Shown here one piece after another: positions 1-59,907 of a stretch of DNA of 64,000 nt. A program made the translations under genes and the position numbers. Source of the stretch: Sander lucioperca (taxonomy: Eukaryota > Chordata > Actinopteri > Perciformes > Percidae); NCBI RefSeq assembly GCF_008315115.2, contig NC_050175.1:33152801-33216800 (forward strand), read 5' to 3'. The notes below the pieces were generated by a model that saw only the letters and a list, made by a program, of their open reading frames with translations, was not told the DNA's origin and searched no databases. Every line of letters begins with the position of its first letter. Position 1 is the stretch's first letter.

Positions 1-179
1 TGGGTTGTGCTTTTGAGCCGGAATATAGTAATTTATATGTTTTTGTTTTTACAGTTATGTTTTTAACACTAATAGAAACACGTTCCTTCTTAAATTCCTC
101 AAACGGCTTACATATAATATATTTTGCATTTTCCAAGTGACTAGCAATCATATAAGGGGCAAGTACGGCTTCTATTGGA

Positions 180-490
180 ATTCCTCACAGTACATTCAGT
201 ACTTAAAAACCACAATTCCCAGGAAGTGAATGTGTTGGGAGTGTTGTTACTGCCAGTGATTGGAATGTGATTGATTGGTTATTTCTGTCTGCCTATCCAA
301 TGTTGAGATGTATGCTCCGATAAAGGTCTGTCAGATTGTAAGTGATAGATCTAAGTGTGAGAATATCTCTTTTGTCTGTTGGAGCCTCTTAGAGAAGGTG
401 CTCTGCTGTTAGACCAGGTGCAGGGTGGTAAGGATTATCCATGATAGATAACAGTTTGTTCAGTGCCCTCCTCTCCACCACAGCTTCAAA
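180..490 (-). repeat. Possible LINE 3' fragment (antisense)
   Basis: Read on the minus strand, this stretch begins with codons resembling the end of a teleost LINE reverse transcriptase (ERRALNKLLSIMDNPYHP) and then degrades. Matching is from memory of the family only, and no target duplication was found. Confidence 0.35.
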
Positions 491-1548
491 TGTTGCTTCA
501 AATTACTTTTATTTTGTATTAAGCTACAATGTAAGTTAATAGGGGCATTTGTGCAGCATGTATTAACGTTCACAAAAGTGCTTGTTTTGACATTGACAGG
601 CTCAGATTATTTTTTTAAGCATCTGACAACTGACAATGGACATTTGCCCCATAGGGTTACATTGCAGCCCGGTCTGTCGCTGCCGGTTACAGCGTTCACA
701 CTTGATACTGTACCAATTTCAAAGATTGTTGTTTCCATCAGCCACTTACACACAAAAACATAGGAAAATAGGGTCCAGGTAAAAAAAACAGTAGTTACCC
801 TTTAATAAAGTCTATCTAACTATCTATCTACACTATACTTTCGACAAAACATTTATTTCTTATAGTATGTACACAATAGCCAATTGCAAATATATAAAGA
901 AAGCTTGTACAGAAAAAAAGACACAACAGCTAAATAATCAGGAACCATTGTACAATATGTGCAAGAAAGAAGAAAAAAATGCTGCACTCAATTGTGCCTC
1001 CCTTGCAATGCAACAGAAAAATCCTTCGGAATGACGCAACCATCCCCCTAGTAGACGGTAATCAACTTTTACAACAATAACATATAACTATTATGTATAA
1101 TATATGTGTGACAGGTTATTGTTATTGTTGGTTTGTAAAGGTTGATGGATGGTGTTAAAGCTAGAATGTCCCCAAAAAAGCAGTAGTGGAGCAAAAGGTG
1201 GTAATGTTATCTTGATGAAAATAATTTATAATTGAATAGTAAATTTATTGAATTTAAATTAATAACAATTTTTTTTAAGCTACACAAAAAAGAAGAAATG
1301 ACAAAGAAAAGAAAATGGAAGAAATGAGAGGATCCTTTGCATGTTAAATAGTGGTATGCGACCCCCCCCAGGCTTACAGAAATGGTTTAACCCTACTGCT
1401 CAGCAGCCAATGGGAACTTAGGACACTCACCCATTCAAACTGGAGAAGTAGCCAAATGGCTCAAAATCACGTGAAATTAACACGAAAACTACACGTTGTT
1501 TACATGTTGTCTATGTGTTGTCTATGTGTGAAAAATCAACATGTTTAT

Positions 1549-1607
1549 GTGTTGTTAACGTGTTGTTAAAGTGTTGTTAACGTGTTGTTAACGTGTTGTT
1601 AAAGTGT
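1549..1607. repeat. 11-bp tandem repeat
   Basis: Roughly five copies of gtgttgttaac or gtgttgttaaa follow each other directly, preceded by related looser units from about 1495. This is a minisatellite with no spacer structure. Confidence 0.7.
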
Positions 1608-2760
1608 TATTTACTGAGAAATCATGTGTATTTGAACTGTTTGGCTTTCCATAGCTGTATCTTTTAACTGGCTACACCTGCAGTGCACACACGGCGTAGG
1701 ATTGTGTGAGTCACAAGCGAGACGACAGGCTTTTGCTTTGGGATTGTTATTGTTTCTTTAGTTTTTGTAGCTGGCACAGCGCTGTGAAACTTCAATCTAC
1801 TGTCACCGTTATAAAATAATGCAGATGACAGGAAACAATAAATAAAAACAGAAACTCATAAAACCACACAGTCTTTAAGTCGTTTCCTGTATATCGGTAG
1901 TTTTAATTTAAAAGAAATAAAGACACTTTATGATCCATTTCTGTGTAAAAAGGCTGCACATACCTCGCGTAAAATATATAAATGGAAGACTGTCCTATTT
2001 TTACGCTTGTAGAGCGGATTACCGCAGAGCATACGCACCACCACGCGCTGCTCTATGCCTGGTGTAGCCAGTTTCATTGATTATAGTGGAAGCGTATTTT
2101 TGGAACATCCACTCCGTATACGTTATGCGTGCAATGTAGCCGGCCCGTTACAACTTCATCACAAAACAAAGCAGCCGTGCATAAAACAAGTTTACTGGTA
2201 GCTGACCATAGCTCACAGTCAGTGCACACTGGATTTGAACCATTTACAGACAGAGGTATACTGGTTTACTATTTACTATTCCACAGCTTGGGGCAGCTAT
2301 CACACCTATAGTTTGTTTGCTGTTGATGAGTTTGTAAACTGGGAGCGCTTTCTCATTGGTTCGGTTTCGTCTGGGGTGGGAGCAAGAAAGTAAATACAGG
2401 AAGAAGGTCCTGTATTCTGGATTAGTGCATATTTCTTGCATCTCCATGGTCAAATCAGTTTAATTCATTTCAGACATTGTTTCTACAATACGTCTGCTCT
2501 GCTCACCGAGACTTCGCTCTGCTGTGCCGGTGTCTGTCTCCAACTTTAGCAGCGGCTGGTTTGACCACGGAGATGCAAGTGGTGGCGAGCTTGACCGCAG
2601 TCTATTTCTGTGAGAGAAAGATTGCAAGCTGCTACAGTTTGTTGCCGTGCCGCATCGCAGATTGCAAAGCACACCTGACTACAGGAGCTGTTCAGCTCTG
2701 ACAGGCAGACATCTGACCTGAAACATCACAGGCTTTAACATCATCTCAGTAGGACACAAC

Positions 2761-3883
2761 CAAGGTTATAATTGTTAACGAAAACGAATGAAATAACGAA
2801 AACTAAGTGGTAAAAAACATTGTCGTTAACTTAAATAAAATTAAAAACGAGGCATTACAAAAAAACGATAACTAACTAAAATAAAATTAAAATGAAATAA
2901 AATTATCGAGTAAATGTCCTTAGTTTTCGTCTTTGTTAATGTCTTTTATAGATCAAATAACGTTATATCTGGCATCATGGCAGTACCGAAAGTCGGGAGA
3001 AAGCGACAGAGTTATATTTGATTATGACTGTGTCAGATGAAAGCAACTGCCTTGCAGTGGAAGGTGGTAAACTATGTGGACAATTTATTAAAGGGAAAAA
3101 TCCCACAAATTTGAAAGTACATTTGAGAAGCGCGCACAAGAAGGGATAACCTAGCTTACCTTAACAAGGTAGAGGAGAATGCAAAGCCCCCTTTCCCTGA
3201 AACAAAAGCTAACACCGGTACAGGGCATGGAAGTATAGGTACAGGGCCAGGCAGCGTGACGGTGACAACCTTAGGACAGAGAACGCTACAGGCATGCTTT
3301 CACCGGCTAGCTGCTGGTTAGTAAATACGCAGGAACACCAAAAGCGGGAGGAAGCGTGGGTTAATATGTGTATTGATACTGGGATGTCTACACAACTGTG
3401 TGAGTCGATTGACTTCAAAAAGTTTGCCACTTTACTCAAACCAAAGTTCAAAACACCTGTTCATGTACGTATGTCTTCTTAAGTCTATTGGCTATTTAGG
3501 TTTTTTCCTGGCACACGTCACTTACACATTTTGCACTTAGTGCAGCATCTTGTGTAGACTGTTTACATATTTGTGCTCATCATATGTACATTTTATGTAC
3601 TAGTGTTATTGTTGAATACATTGTGAATACGTATTTATAAAATTGTATGATGTTTTTGTTGAGTTATTATTACACAATACTTTTTCTGACCTTTTTGAAT
3701 CTTGCCCCTGACAAATAACCCATATTACAAACAAAGACTAACACTAATAAAAACTAAACTAAAACTAAGCATTTTCAAAAGATGAAAACTAAACTAAACT
3801 AGCAAACCCACTTTTAAAACTAATTAAAACTAAACTAAATTTGAAAACAAAATGTCAAAACGAAATAAAAATAAAAAACCTTG
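2761..3883 (+). mobile_element. Deleted hAT transposon with BED-finger and transposase relics
   Basis: The ends are inverted (CAAGGTT... and ...AACCTTG), and the flanks gacacaac (2753-2760) and gacaaaac (3884-3891) form an 8-bp target duplication with one mismatch, as expected for hAT. Around 3029-3148 the plus strand encodes a BED-type zinc finger relic (LCGQFIKGKNPTNLKVHL followed by RSAHK). Around 3335-3460 another frame resembles a later part of hAT transposase (MSTQLCESIDFKKFATLL). The catalytic middle is missing, so the copy is a non-autonomous internal deletion. Confidence 0.8.
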
Positions 3884-4090
3884 GACAAAACTAAGTAATA
3901 ATGGTAGCTTGATCATGTTTTATTTTGTTTAATTTTGGTGAAATGAAATTGAAACATAAGGGTCAGCCATCCGCAGCCAAAACATTTTCATACAGACCCT
4001 AAGATGACGTACTTTATTGTTTTTCCTCTTCTTTACGATGTGGACAGACCGAGCCCTTTTTTTACTGTGCCGCTGTGTCTCCTCCTGCAG

Positions 4091-52924
<48,834 letters not shown>

Positions 52925-53250
52925 CATCTCCTTTGCTAAAATTATGTATTCTGTTCAAATGTTTTTCAAAATATGATAGAAATATACACTTAGTGTTATT
53001 AAAACTTTGCATTGAAAGCACAGAAAATATATTATTACAGTATAAATGTTATTTCTTTCCCCTATGTGTGTTGTCTTGTATCATTTTAAAACAGCTGTCA
53101 GCACGTGTTAGTATTGCAATGTGTATATTCAAACCATACTACACTGACGCTATTAGTGTAACAACAGCTATGAACACAAATACAGTTTACATAATTACAC
53201 TTGCTTCCCATACAATCAGCATATAATAGTAATCTCCCATTGATCAGACA
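52925..53250 (+). other. Probable tmc3 3' UTR and flank
   Basis: AT-rich sequence after the stop, with no further frame. I cannot place the poly-A site; aataaa appears only at about 53432, which is inside repeat sequence. Confidence 0.4.
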
Positions 53251-53251
53251 C

Positions 53252-53520
53252 CGAGGGCCCTATTTTAACGATCTAAGCGAACGGCGTGAAGCGCATGGCG
53301 CAGGTGCATTTAGGGCGTGTCCAAATCCACTTTTGCTAGTTTGATGGTGGAAAAAAGGGTCCTTGCGCCAGGCGCATGGTTCAAAAGGGTTGTACTTAGT
53401 GTCTTCATTAATTCATAGGTGTGTTGTGGGCGTAACATGCAATAAACCAATCAGAATGTCATCTCCCATTCCCTTTAAAAGCCAGGCGCGTTTGTACCTT
53501 GGCACATTGATATTATGATG
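53252..53520 (+). repeat. hAT-type terminal fragment
   Basis: Starts cgagggccctattttaacga followed by tctaagcg, a familiar hAT terminus of vertebrates, with GGCGCA/TGCGCC motifs repeated inside. No matching right end is visible. Confidence 0.55.
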
Positions 53521-53949
53521 GCGTATTTGCACCAATCTTTTGCATGTTTGTGTGCTGCTGCGCTTCCCTGTGTGTGTGTGTGTGTAACAAGCATAGTGTG
53601 CACGCGCTGTGCATGAGCCTAGGCACATTTTACTAATGTGATGTTAAAATAACAATGAAATGCTGCGCTATTGACTTTGGACCAGGTTTTTGTTGGTCAA
53701 TGGCGCGATCACTTTCCGCTGCCTCAAGATAGTAATATGCCAAGAATTCACCTGAACACACCCTCCTGTAAGACCAGCACGCCCATGGGCGCAAAGATTC
53801 ATCAAAGAGGCGACCTGGCTGTCGGTGTCTGTGCCGCTGCTTTCAAGTCCTGCTCCTGTCACAGTGCAGAGCAGGCACACTTTGCTCCTCCTCCCCACTC
53901 TTCTGATTTGATGTTGTACCGTCACATGACTCAGCAGCACCAGGCAAAC

Positions 53950-54117
53950 ACACACACACACACACACACAAGCAGGACAGAGACGGAGCAGAAGAATGGC
54001 AGAGAGCAAGATGTGTGGCTATATTTTCAGGCCAAAAATGAAAAAACGGCAAGCTGTAAAATTTGTAAAAAGGCTGTAAAATACAGTGTTAACACAACAA
54101 ATGTATACAAGTGTCTC
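53950..54117 (+). pseudogene. BED zinc-finger relic of a hAT transposase
   Basis: The frame encodes VWLYFQAKNEKTASCKICKK and AVKYSVNTTNVYKCL, then TGA. This is the WxxF...CxxC half of a BED finger followed by an NTTN loop. The expected His-x-His pair is altered (YKCL), and the frame stops at once. A CA microsatellite lies just upstream (53948-53971). Confidence 0.6.
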
Positions 54118-54206
54118 TGACTGGCTGGTTTGAGCAACCCCTCGACTCTGCGTTGTGTGTAGAATGACGAATGACGAGCGGGAGACTCAATCTTTATCGT
54201 TTATTA

Positions 54207-54450
54207 TCTGAATAGGAACAGAGTATGTAGTGGTCAGTCACTCAGTTGGCTCACAGTAGCTTACACGCAACGCAGCACACTTTGGCATGTCTCTCATAAC
54301 TGGCAATGAATACGCAACAGCCATACAAAAATCACAACAAATACAATAATGTGAAAATATGTACCTATATAGGAACAGAGTATGTACTGGCCAGTCATAT
54401 AGTTGGCTCACAATAGCTTACTGTAGCACACTACAAAAGAATAGCATGTT
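54207..54450. repeat. Imperfect ~155-bp tandem unit
   Basis: The segment aggaacagagtatgtagtgg at 54214 recurs as aggaacagagtatgtactgg at 54371 together with its following ~50 bp. A third related piece (ctctcataactggcaatgaa) is at 54292 and again at 55250. The nature of the family is unknown; an antisense LTR fragment is possible. Confidence 0.5.
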
Positions 54451-54477
54451 ATTTTAGCACAGAGGCTAGCTAGAAAG

Positions 54478-55064
54478 TAGCCTGGTCCTACCAGACTCTC
54501 GTACATTTCATTTGTACAGAGAGTCTAGCCACCCTCCATTGATAAGTGTTAACTTCCTTGAAGGCGGGTACTCTGTTGAAGTTTAAAACTATTGGATCTG
54601 CCCAGAGCCACTATGGATCTGCCATAACCAATCGCTAATGTTTGGTCGTGACGTCCGCTTAGCATCGCTAGCGTTCGCTTTAGCCAACTCCTTCACCACT
54701 AACGGAGCAAGCTGGAAAATCAAACTTTTCCCAAACCCGTGGGGAGGAGGGCCACAACATCATGGCCACCAACAAAACTCAGCAAAGATTGTTCTTGCCC
54801 GGCCTTTAACTTCTGGATATTCGGCAGCGTTGCCACAACGGACCGAATGGCTTCGCTTGCATCTTTCTCCGCCGCCATTATGGAACTACAACTCAAACTA
54901 GCGCACGACCTCAACGTAATCGTTCTCAGCCACTCCCTCTGTTCGCTAATTGGACCAGTAAATATTTGACTGTAGAAAACCCAAGAATATACCGCAAACC
55001 CCGACGGAGTACTGAAGGAAAATGAAAATTGAGTGGAAGTATGTAAGAGGGCGGAGCCAGGCTA
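54478..55064. mobile_element. DNA element with 9-bp target duplication carrying a RecQ-helicase-like fragment
   Basis: Inverted ends tagcctgg and ccaggcta are flanked by GCTAGAAAG on both sides (54469-54477 and 55065-55073), an exact 9-bp duplication. It is 587 bp long. The minus-strand helicase-like frame at about 54640-54914 is its only coding content. A 9-bp duplication is typical of Mutator-like elements, but the superfamily is not proven by so short a terminal repeat. Confidence 0.75.
54640..54914 (-). pseudogene. RecQ-family helicase N-terminal fragment with Walker A motif
   Basis: The minus-strand frame starts MAAEKDASEAIRSVVATLPN (the inner ATG at 54878 is the better start) and reads LKAGQEQSLLSFVGGHDVVA then LLPTGLGK, the Q-motif and Walker A region of RecQ/WRN-type superfamily 2 helicases. 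One base after GK is missing. In the next frame the family pattern continues (LIFQLAPLVVKELAKANA) to about 54640. Only motif I is present, so no helicase activity is possible. It sits inside a transposon and is not a host gene. Confidence 0.65.
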
Positions 55065-55074
55065 GCTAGAAAGA

Positions 55075-56379
55075 GCATTATGCTGCTATTTTAACATTCT
55101 GGCACTTGAAACAATCCACTTGTAACTCTTATTATTAATATGTTCATAAATCACAGTGCACATATGTTCATACAATGAATATACAGACATAAATACATAC
55201 ACAATATTTGTACTCCGTGCTGTACTCGGCAACTCACCTTGGGCACGTCTCTCATAACTGGCAATGAATACACAACAGCCAGTGGCATTTAACTACTGCA
55301 GAGAGAGGGCGCCCTTGAGCCAATAATTCTACATTGATATTAAATAACAATAATGGGAAGTGGAATGGCATAATATATAAACCATGTTACATGAAAATTC
55401 TGTCCTGGGTTTTAACTTATTAATAATCCATAGGAAAAATCACAAAAACACTTAAAGGTCATGAAAATTAATTCAGATTTAGCAATTTGACGATGAATCC
55501 ACCTTAATTATTAAAAAGTATCGGTATCGGTGATACTGGCCGTGTATTTACTTGGTATTGGATCGATACCACATTTTGCAGTATCGCACAACACTATTAA
55601 GCAGCATTTCAGATGGAAAGAAGTGACCACTACAATTCCCAGCTTGCAAAGCTGCAAACAGCGTGGACTCCAGTCGCAGGTGCGTGACGCCAACATGATA
55701 GAGTCAGGCGCCGGTGTGGCGCGTTTGCCTTCAAAATAAGATACATGGAACCTTTTCGCTTGATTACATGTTTTGCTCTGCACATACCAATAGTAAATAC
55801 GTGATTAAATCACTGAATATTGTTTAAAGTATACTGAAAACTATTATAGCAAATGGTACATTTTCATAAACGCTTACGTTTGTAAAAATGGGTTTTCTTT
55901 TGAAAGCTATAAACGGAAGTGTATTTTTTCTAGATGATTTGACACCTCTGCTACCGATTCTCCTTGTATTTTAGGAAATTCATTCAAATATTTTGGGATT
56001 TTAACATTCTGCCTGAGACGGATGTGGGCTGTCGCGCGGCCAGAAAGGCTTTACCATGAACAGTAATTGACAGAGTTGTCACATACCTCAGACCCGCGAG
56101 CTAGTTGCTTGTTCGTAAACGATGTGGGCATTGCATAGGTTTCATTCATTTTGGCTAAGGCTAGCTCTGTAACGGCGGTTGTACTTGCTAACGTTAAGTA
56201 ACTTGTCGCTGCTGCATTTGCGTTACAAAACCCAGCTACATTGTGACTTTGATTAATTGAATTGAACGATAACAATATCGTGTGTCAACCATTCAGCCAC
56301 TGTAACGTCAGCTAGTCTGCAAAGTGAATTAACGCCAGGGTTAGCAAGGTAACGTAACGTTATTCTTTTACTATTTATT
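55075..56379. other. Intergenic flank and stard5 upstream region
   Basis: It contains a short repeat near 55520-55590 (tatcggtatcggtgatactg) that resembles a hAT end, and AT-rich DNA. From about 56020 it becomes richer in CpG (gtcgcgcggccag, cccgcgag), compatible with the stard5 promoter and 5' UTR. No TATA box is evident. Confidence 0.4.
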
Positions 56380-56469
56380 ATGGATTATGAACATAAAGCG
56401 AAGGCAGTGGGTGACTGCTTGCTAAGCTACAAGAGGGATGAGGCCGGGTGGAAAGTCTGCAAGAAATCG
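56380..56469 (+). CDS. stard5: stard5 exon 1: StAR-related lipid transfer protein 5
   Basis: STARD5 is a small cytosolic START-domain protein that binds sterols or bile acids. The exon starts at ATG 56380 and encodes MDYEHKAKAVGDCLLSYKRD then EAGWKVCKKS. This fits the N-terminal helix of STARD5/STARD4-type proteins, which end this block in GWKxC. Its donor is TCG|gtaaat, phase 0, matching exon 2. The gene follows tmc3 on the same strand, about 3.5 kb after its stop, as in the human order that I recall. The remaining exons lie beyond the window. Confidence 0.8.
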
Positions 56470-57751
56470 GTAAATATTTGCCGTCATTATCGTGTGATAT
56501 GAAATTGTACGATATTTCTCCACATTGGCCCTGTGACATGCTGTACTCTGGTAACGTCAGTATTATAACGTTAGACAAACGTCTAACGTTACCTTCATTG
56601 ATAAATGTTAGGCTTCTTGATGTGGCCTTGCTCACCGACACGTCAACGTTAGCTTACCTGACGGGACAAAACAGTGTTAAATAACTTTAACGCAACTTGA
56701 GGCTCAACTATTTATTTTGCACTCAATGCACCAAGCAAGTGTTACTCTTTGTTTGTTGTTCGTCCTAACTGACTGAAATTCATAATTTTAGTTTACAAAA
56801 TGGTACAATATGTAATGCTAGATTTGTTTAGATCATAAGTATTCAGCAAGTTAGTCATATTAAACTCTTAAAATATATCTGATCTGACCATCACAATTTT
56901 ACGTTGGGGAGCTGACAATCTGACAATATTGCCTGGCACAGACATTGGAGCATTATACATTGGCAAAAACAGAACGTGCATGTCTTATAGGCTGCATTTC
57001 ACTTGTATTGACCCTTATTGTTGTAAAAGATGATCTTTGAGCATAAAGTTTATTAACCAGAATATTCAGAATTCAATCTGCCTTCGTACATGTCTTTGTC
57101 AGAACACTTTCAGCGACATGTAGCACTTAATCAAAACTGAACTAATATTCTTATTTGGCTGAACAGTTAATATTCTAATAAGTGCAGTGCCAAAGATGCT
57201 GAATACACTGCAAAAGCTATGTTAGCCACTGGTGCTCAATGATGGCTGACTGTCAGCTTGTTCTATCAACTGATCTGTCACACATGCTCCTCAAGTAAGA
57301 GTGCAGAAAAACACAAGTTATGACTGTTGGTTGGAAAAGGGTTTCCCCTACCATTGTAAAGCTTAGGTGTAGCACCCAAGCCGAATGAATGTAAAATCAA
57401 TGTGAGCATCAAAACTAACTAAAAGCCCAGTGGACTTCTTAAGCAAGTTTTGTCTTTTAAGCTTTTTGAGTGTTATTTATTTATCATCTGATCTAGCTTT
57501 TCCAACTTTGTAGACACAGATATGGTAATAATTATGGTCCAAAAATGATGTCAAATTCCAATTTCTTTTTTGACAAACTTCACTTTTTTTTTAAGAAAGC
57601 ACCCCTTAACCCCTCGCCAAATACGTGCACCTAGTCTTCCGCAGACCTAGGGAAAACACTGAGTAGTGTGTCAGGAGTGAACAGCATTTACCAGGGCCAC
57701 TCATTACACTCAGGCAAATGTCGCTGACTGTAAATGTGTTTTCTTTGGCAG
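56470..57751. other. stard5: stard5 intron 1
   Basis: A 1.28-kb intron with a gtaaat donor and a tttggcag acceptor. I see no repeat boundaries or further exons inside. Confidence 0.6.
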
Positions 57752-57799
57752 AATGACGTGGTTGTGTCTTGGCGTCCCTCGTCTGAGTTCCCTGGGAAT
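57752..57799 (+). CDS. stard5: stard5 exon 2
   Basis: A 48-bp exon coding NDVVVSWRPSSEFPGN, the first beta strands of the START domain. STARD5 proteins have nVSVSWRPSxEFPGNLYxGEG at this point. Acceptor tttctttggcag, donor gtgtga, both phase 0. The next expected residues (LYxGEG) are not found before 64000, so intron 2 is at least 6.2 kb. Confidence 0.82.
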
Positions 57800-58375
57800 G
57801 TGTGAGAAAGCTCAACTTTTCTTTTCTTTTTTTTCTCAGTGGATGAAATCTGTAGGTCAAATTTCAGACAAGCACTTTGCAGTTGTGTAAGGGTAAACAC
57901 AAGGATAAGGATAATGATAACAGTAAGAGCTCTGCTTGCAACTATGAGCACATAACATGATAACTAGAACTGCAAACAATTAAGTCATTTCTCAGCGAGA
58001 TATCCCTCAGGAATAATATTGTGGCGAAGGTGGTGAGTTTGTTGTGAGCTTATCACAGATGCTACTTTTATGTTTACATGGTTTTTAAAAAATATATTAT
58101 TAGCTGTTATTAGCTGCTACCTGCAGGTACACGTATACCACTTTTCAAGATACTTAGATTAGATATGACTGAAGTGCACTTCCTTGCATTAGCCTTTCAT
58201 AAAATGGCCACGCTAAAAAAAGTTACACCAGAGGTCCGTTTCAAAAAGCAGGTTTAGTGAAGTTTGTTAACCCTGAGATGAGGGAAACTGTGGGTTTTCT
58301 GTTTCAGAAAGGGAGGTCAATCAAACCTGAGAGAGAGGGGTAACTCCAGCCTGTTTCAGAAAGAGCGGTAACTTA

Positions 58376-59602
58376 GGCTGAATCCCATTTCTCTATCTTA
58401 CCCCTACCCTTTACCCCTACCCCTTAGTTTACCCCTATCCCTTGGCCCTCGAAAACGAGGGGTGAAAACATACCCCTATGAAATGAGACGCCACTTGGTT
58501 ACATCATCATACATACTTAGGTACACACCAAGTAAGGACGCAAGCTTACTTGAACAGCAAGGGGTATCCAGATTCATTGCGCAACAAGGAACATGGCTGC
58601 CCGGTCGACCAGAGAGATCCATAAATGTAAGTATTTTCAGCTTAAAGAATTGATTTAAAAATTACGACGGTCTTGTTTTGTGCTCTACACAGTCCTGTAC
58701 ATATATATTTGCAACCATGTTTGTAATTGAAACGTTTTTAAAAATCGTTAGCTTGCTATGCTAACGCTAAAGTTAACGTTAACGTTAGCTACATTGCTTA
58801 TTTGCACAACAGTCCCACATTTCTCTGCCTTGAATGGACTCCATGCATGTCTACAGTGTTAACTAAACTCCATTAGCAGCGAATTTCGTTTGATGTCAGT
58901 GTATAACACTACTTGCTTTGGAGACATCAATACGTGCTTTACATGTACCATCCTGTATCACACAGGGACGCCGGAGGAAACCCAGCAGCTGATCCACTTT
59001 CTGAAAACGAGCAGAAGTTTCTGCGTTCATGTTGTAGCCATTCATTATTGTATTGGTACTGTATTATTGTAAACGTGTAATTCATTCCTGTTCATGCACC
59101 TGTACATTGTTGTTGGTTATGATACAGGACACTAATGAAAGAAATGGGGTATGGAGGGAAAGGTTACTGGCCAACAGGCATCAGACTGGGGTCTGGAATT
59201 TCATAATAGCTGTTGTTTTTTGTTTGTGGTCTTGTGTGGCTTTTTTTTAGTTTTATACATTTGAGTGCCTTTTTTTATGTGTGTGACATGTAAGTTATGG
59301 TTCTAATAGTTGTAATAATGTTTACTTCATTGGGCAATAAAGACAGCTTTTTGTTAACAAAGAAAGTGTTTCTGAACATCAATGATATTCAAAACAGTGA
59401 TAACTGAAACAGATATACAACACACCATGCAGTGTGTGTATACAAATATTTACTGCAAACAGACCTAAGTATGTATGATGATGTAACCAAGTGCCGTCTC
59501 ATTTCATAGGGGTATATTTTCACCCTTACCCCTCGTTTTCGAGGGCCAAGGGCTAGGGGTAAACTAAGGGGTAGGGGTAAGCTAGAGAAATGGGCTTCAG
59601 CC
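58376..59602 (+). mobile_element. Long-TIR element with TTA target and a Myb/SANT-like gene relic
   Basis: About 130 bp at each end are inverted: ggctgaatcccatttctcta at the left and tagagaaatgggcttcagcc at the right, with ccctaccc runs and a cctcgaaaacgaggg hairpin. TTA flanks both sides (58373-58375 and 59603-59605), as in PIF/Harbinger elements. The interior holds spliced-looking pieces of a Myb/SANT-like protein (58592-59175) and no DDE transposase. Confidence 0.75.
58592..59175 (+). pseudogene. Myb/SANT-like DNA-binding protein relic
   Basis: A first piece begins at ATG 58592 (MAARSTREIHK) and ends at a gtaagt donor. After a cacag acceptor at about 58966 a second piece reads TPEETQQLIHFLKTSRSF, and the joined HKW-TPEETQ motif is the start of a Myb/SANT-like helix. 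A third piece near 59130 (LMKEMGYGGK; then in a shifted frame KVTGQQASDWGLE) resembles the rest of the domain. Harbinger systems use a Myb-like partner protein with the transposase. This copy is broken. Confidence 0.5.
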
Positions 59603-59605
59603 TTA

Positions 59606-59680
59606 TTCTCACAGGAGCGCGCAAAACTAAGGGGTAGGGTAAGGGGAAGGGTTAAGACAGAAAAATGAGATGCAGCCTTA
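59606..59680. repeat. Second, extra right terminus beside the TTA element
   Basis: Just after the right end at 59602, a related terminus repeats: aaactaaggggtagggtaag through atgagatgcagcc, again followed by TTA (59678-59680). It looks like the end of another copy, or a duplicated end. Confidence 0.6.
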
Positions 59681-59716
59681 ACCCCAGAGTCAGTTACTAT
59701 GGTAACTGACTTTATT

Positions 59717-59907
59717 ATAGTATAATTATAATAAACATTACATTTAGGTAGGGCTGAACGATTCAGGGAAAAAAATCTGCGATATTTCTTCCAGATATTT
59801 CGATTCGCGATTTACAAAAAAAAAAGTATAACTAAAGTTCAATATTCACTGTGTAACAGATAAAACATGTCATGGAGCATTATAACGTGAGACACCATCA
59901 AAACTGC
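59717..59907 (+). repeat. Left-end fragment of the hAT MITE at 61683, inserted in Harbinger DNA
   Basis: The stretch tagggctgaacgattcaggg through aaaactgctctatag (~59753-59907) matches 61682-61852. It is flanked by two copies of agtcagttactatggtaact plus gact (59691-59714 and 59907-59930). Only the left quarter of the MITE is present. Confidence 0.65.

Larger units (their letters stand above)
1..2752. other. Upstream flank, no gene recognised
   Basis: I see no exon that I can assign here. The missing N-terminal exon(s) of tmc3 should lie in this stretch or before the window. Short open frames are not conserved in any way I recognise and are interrupted by AT-rich repeat sequence. A possible antisense LINE tail and a short tandem repeat are listed separately. 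Confidence 0.5.

Noticed and set aside
1495..1612. A CRISPR-like array of short repeats
   Set aside because: The units are 11 bp and directly adjacent without spacers, and the DNA is vertebrate.
4010..4090. A tmc3 start codon in the ATG at 4037 just upstream of exon 1
   Set aside because: The sequence between it and 4091 is the polypyrimidine tract and AG acceptor (tgtctcctcctgcag), so it is intronic.
53671..53940. An upstream extension of the BED-finger frame as a host gene
   Set aside because: The sequence before the finger is hAT-like repeat DNA and a CA microsatellite, and the finger lacks its His pair and stops at once.
58960..59072. The TPEETQQLIHFL frame as an exon of stard5
   Set aside because: It matches a Myb/SANT-like start, not the START domain, and it lies within an element with clear inverted ends and TTA duplication.
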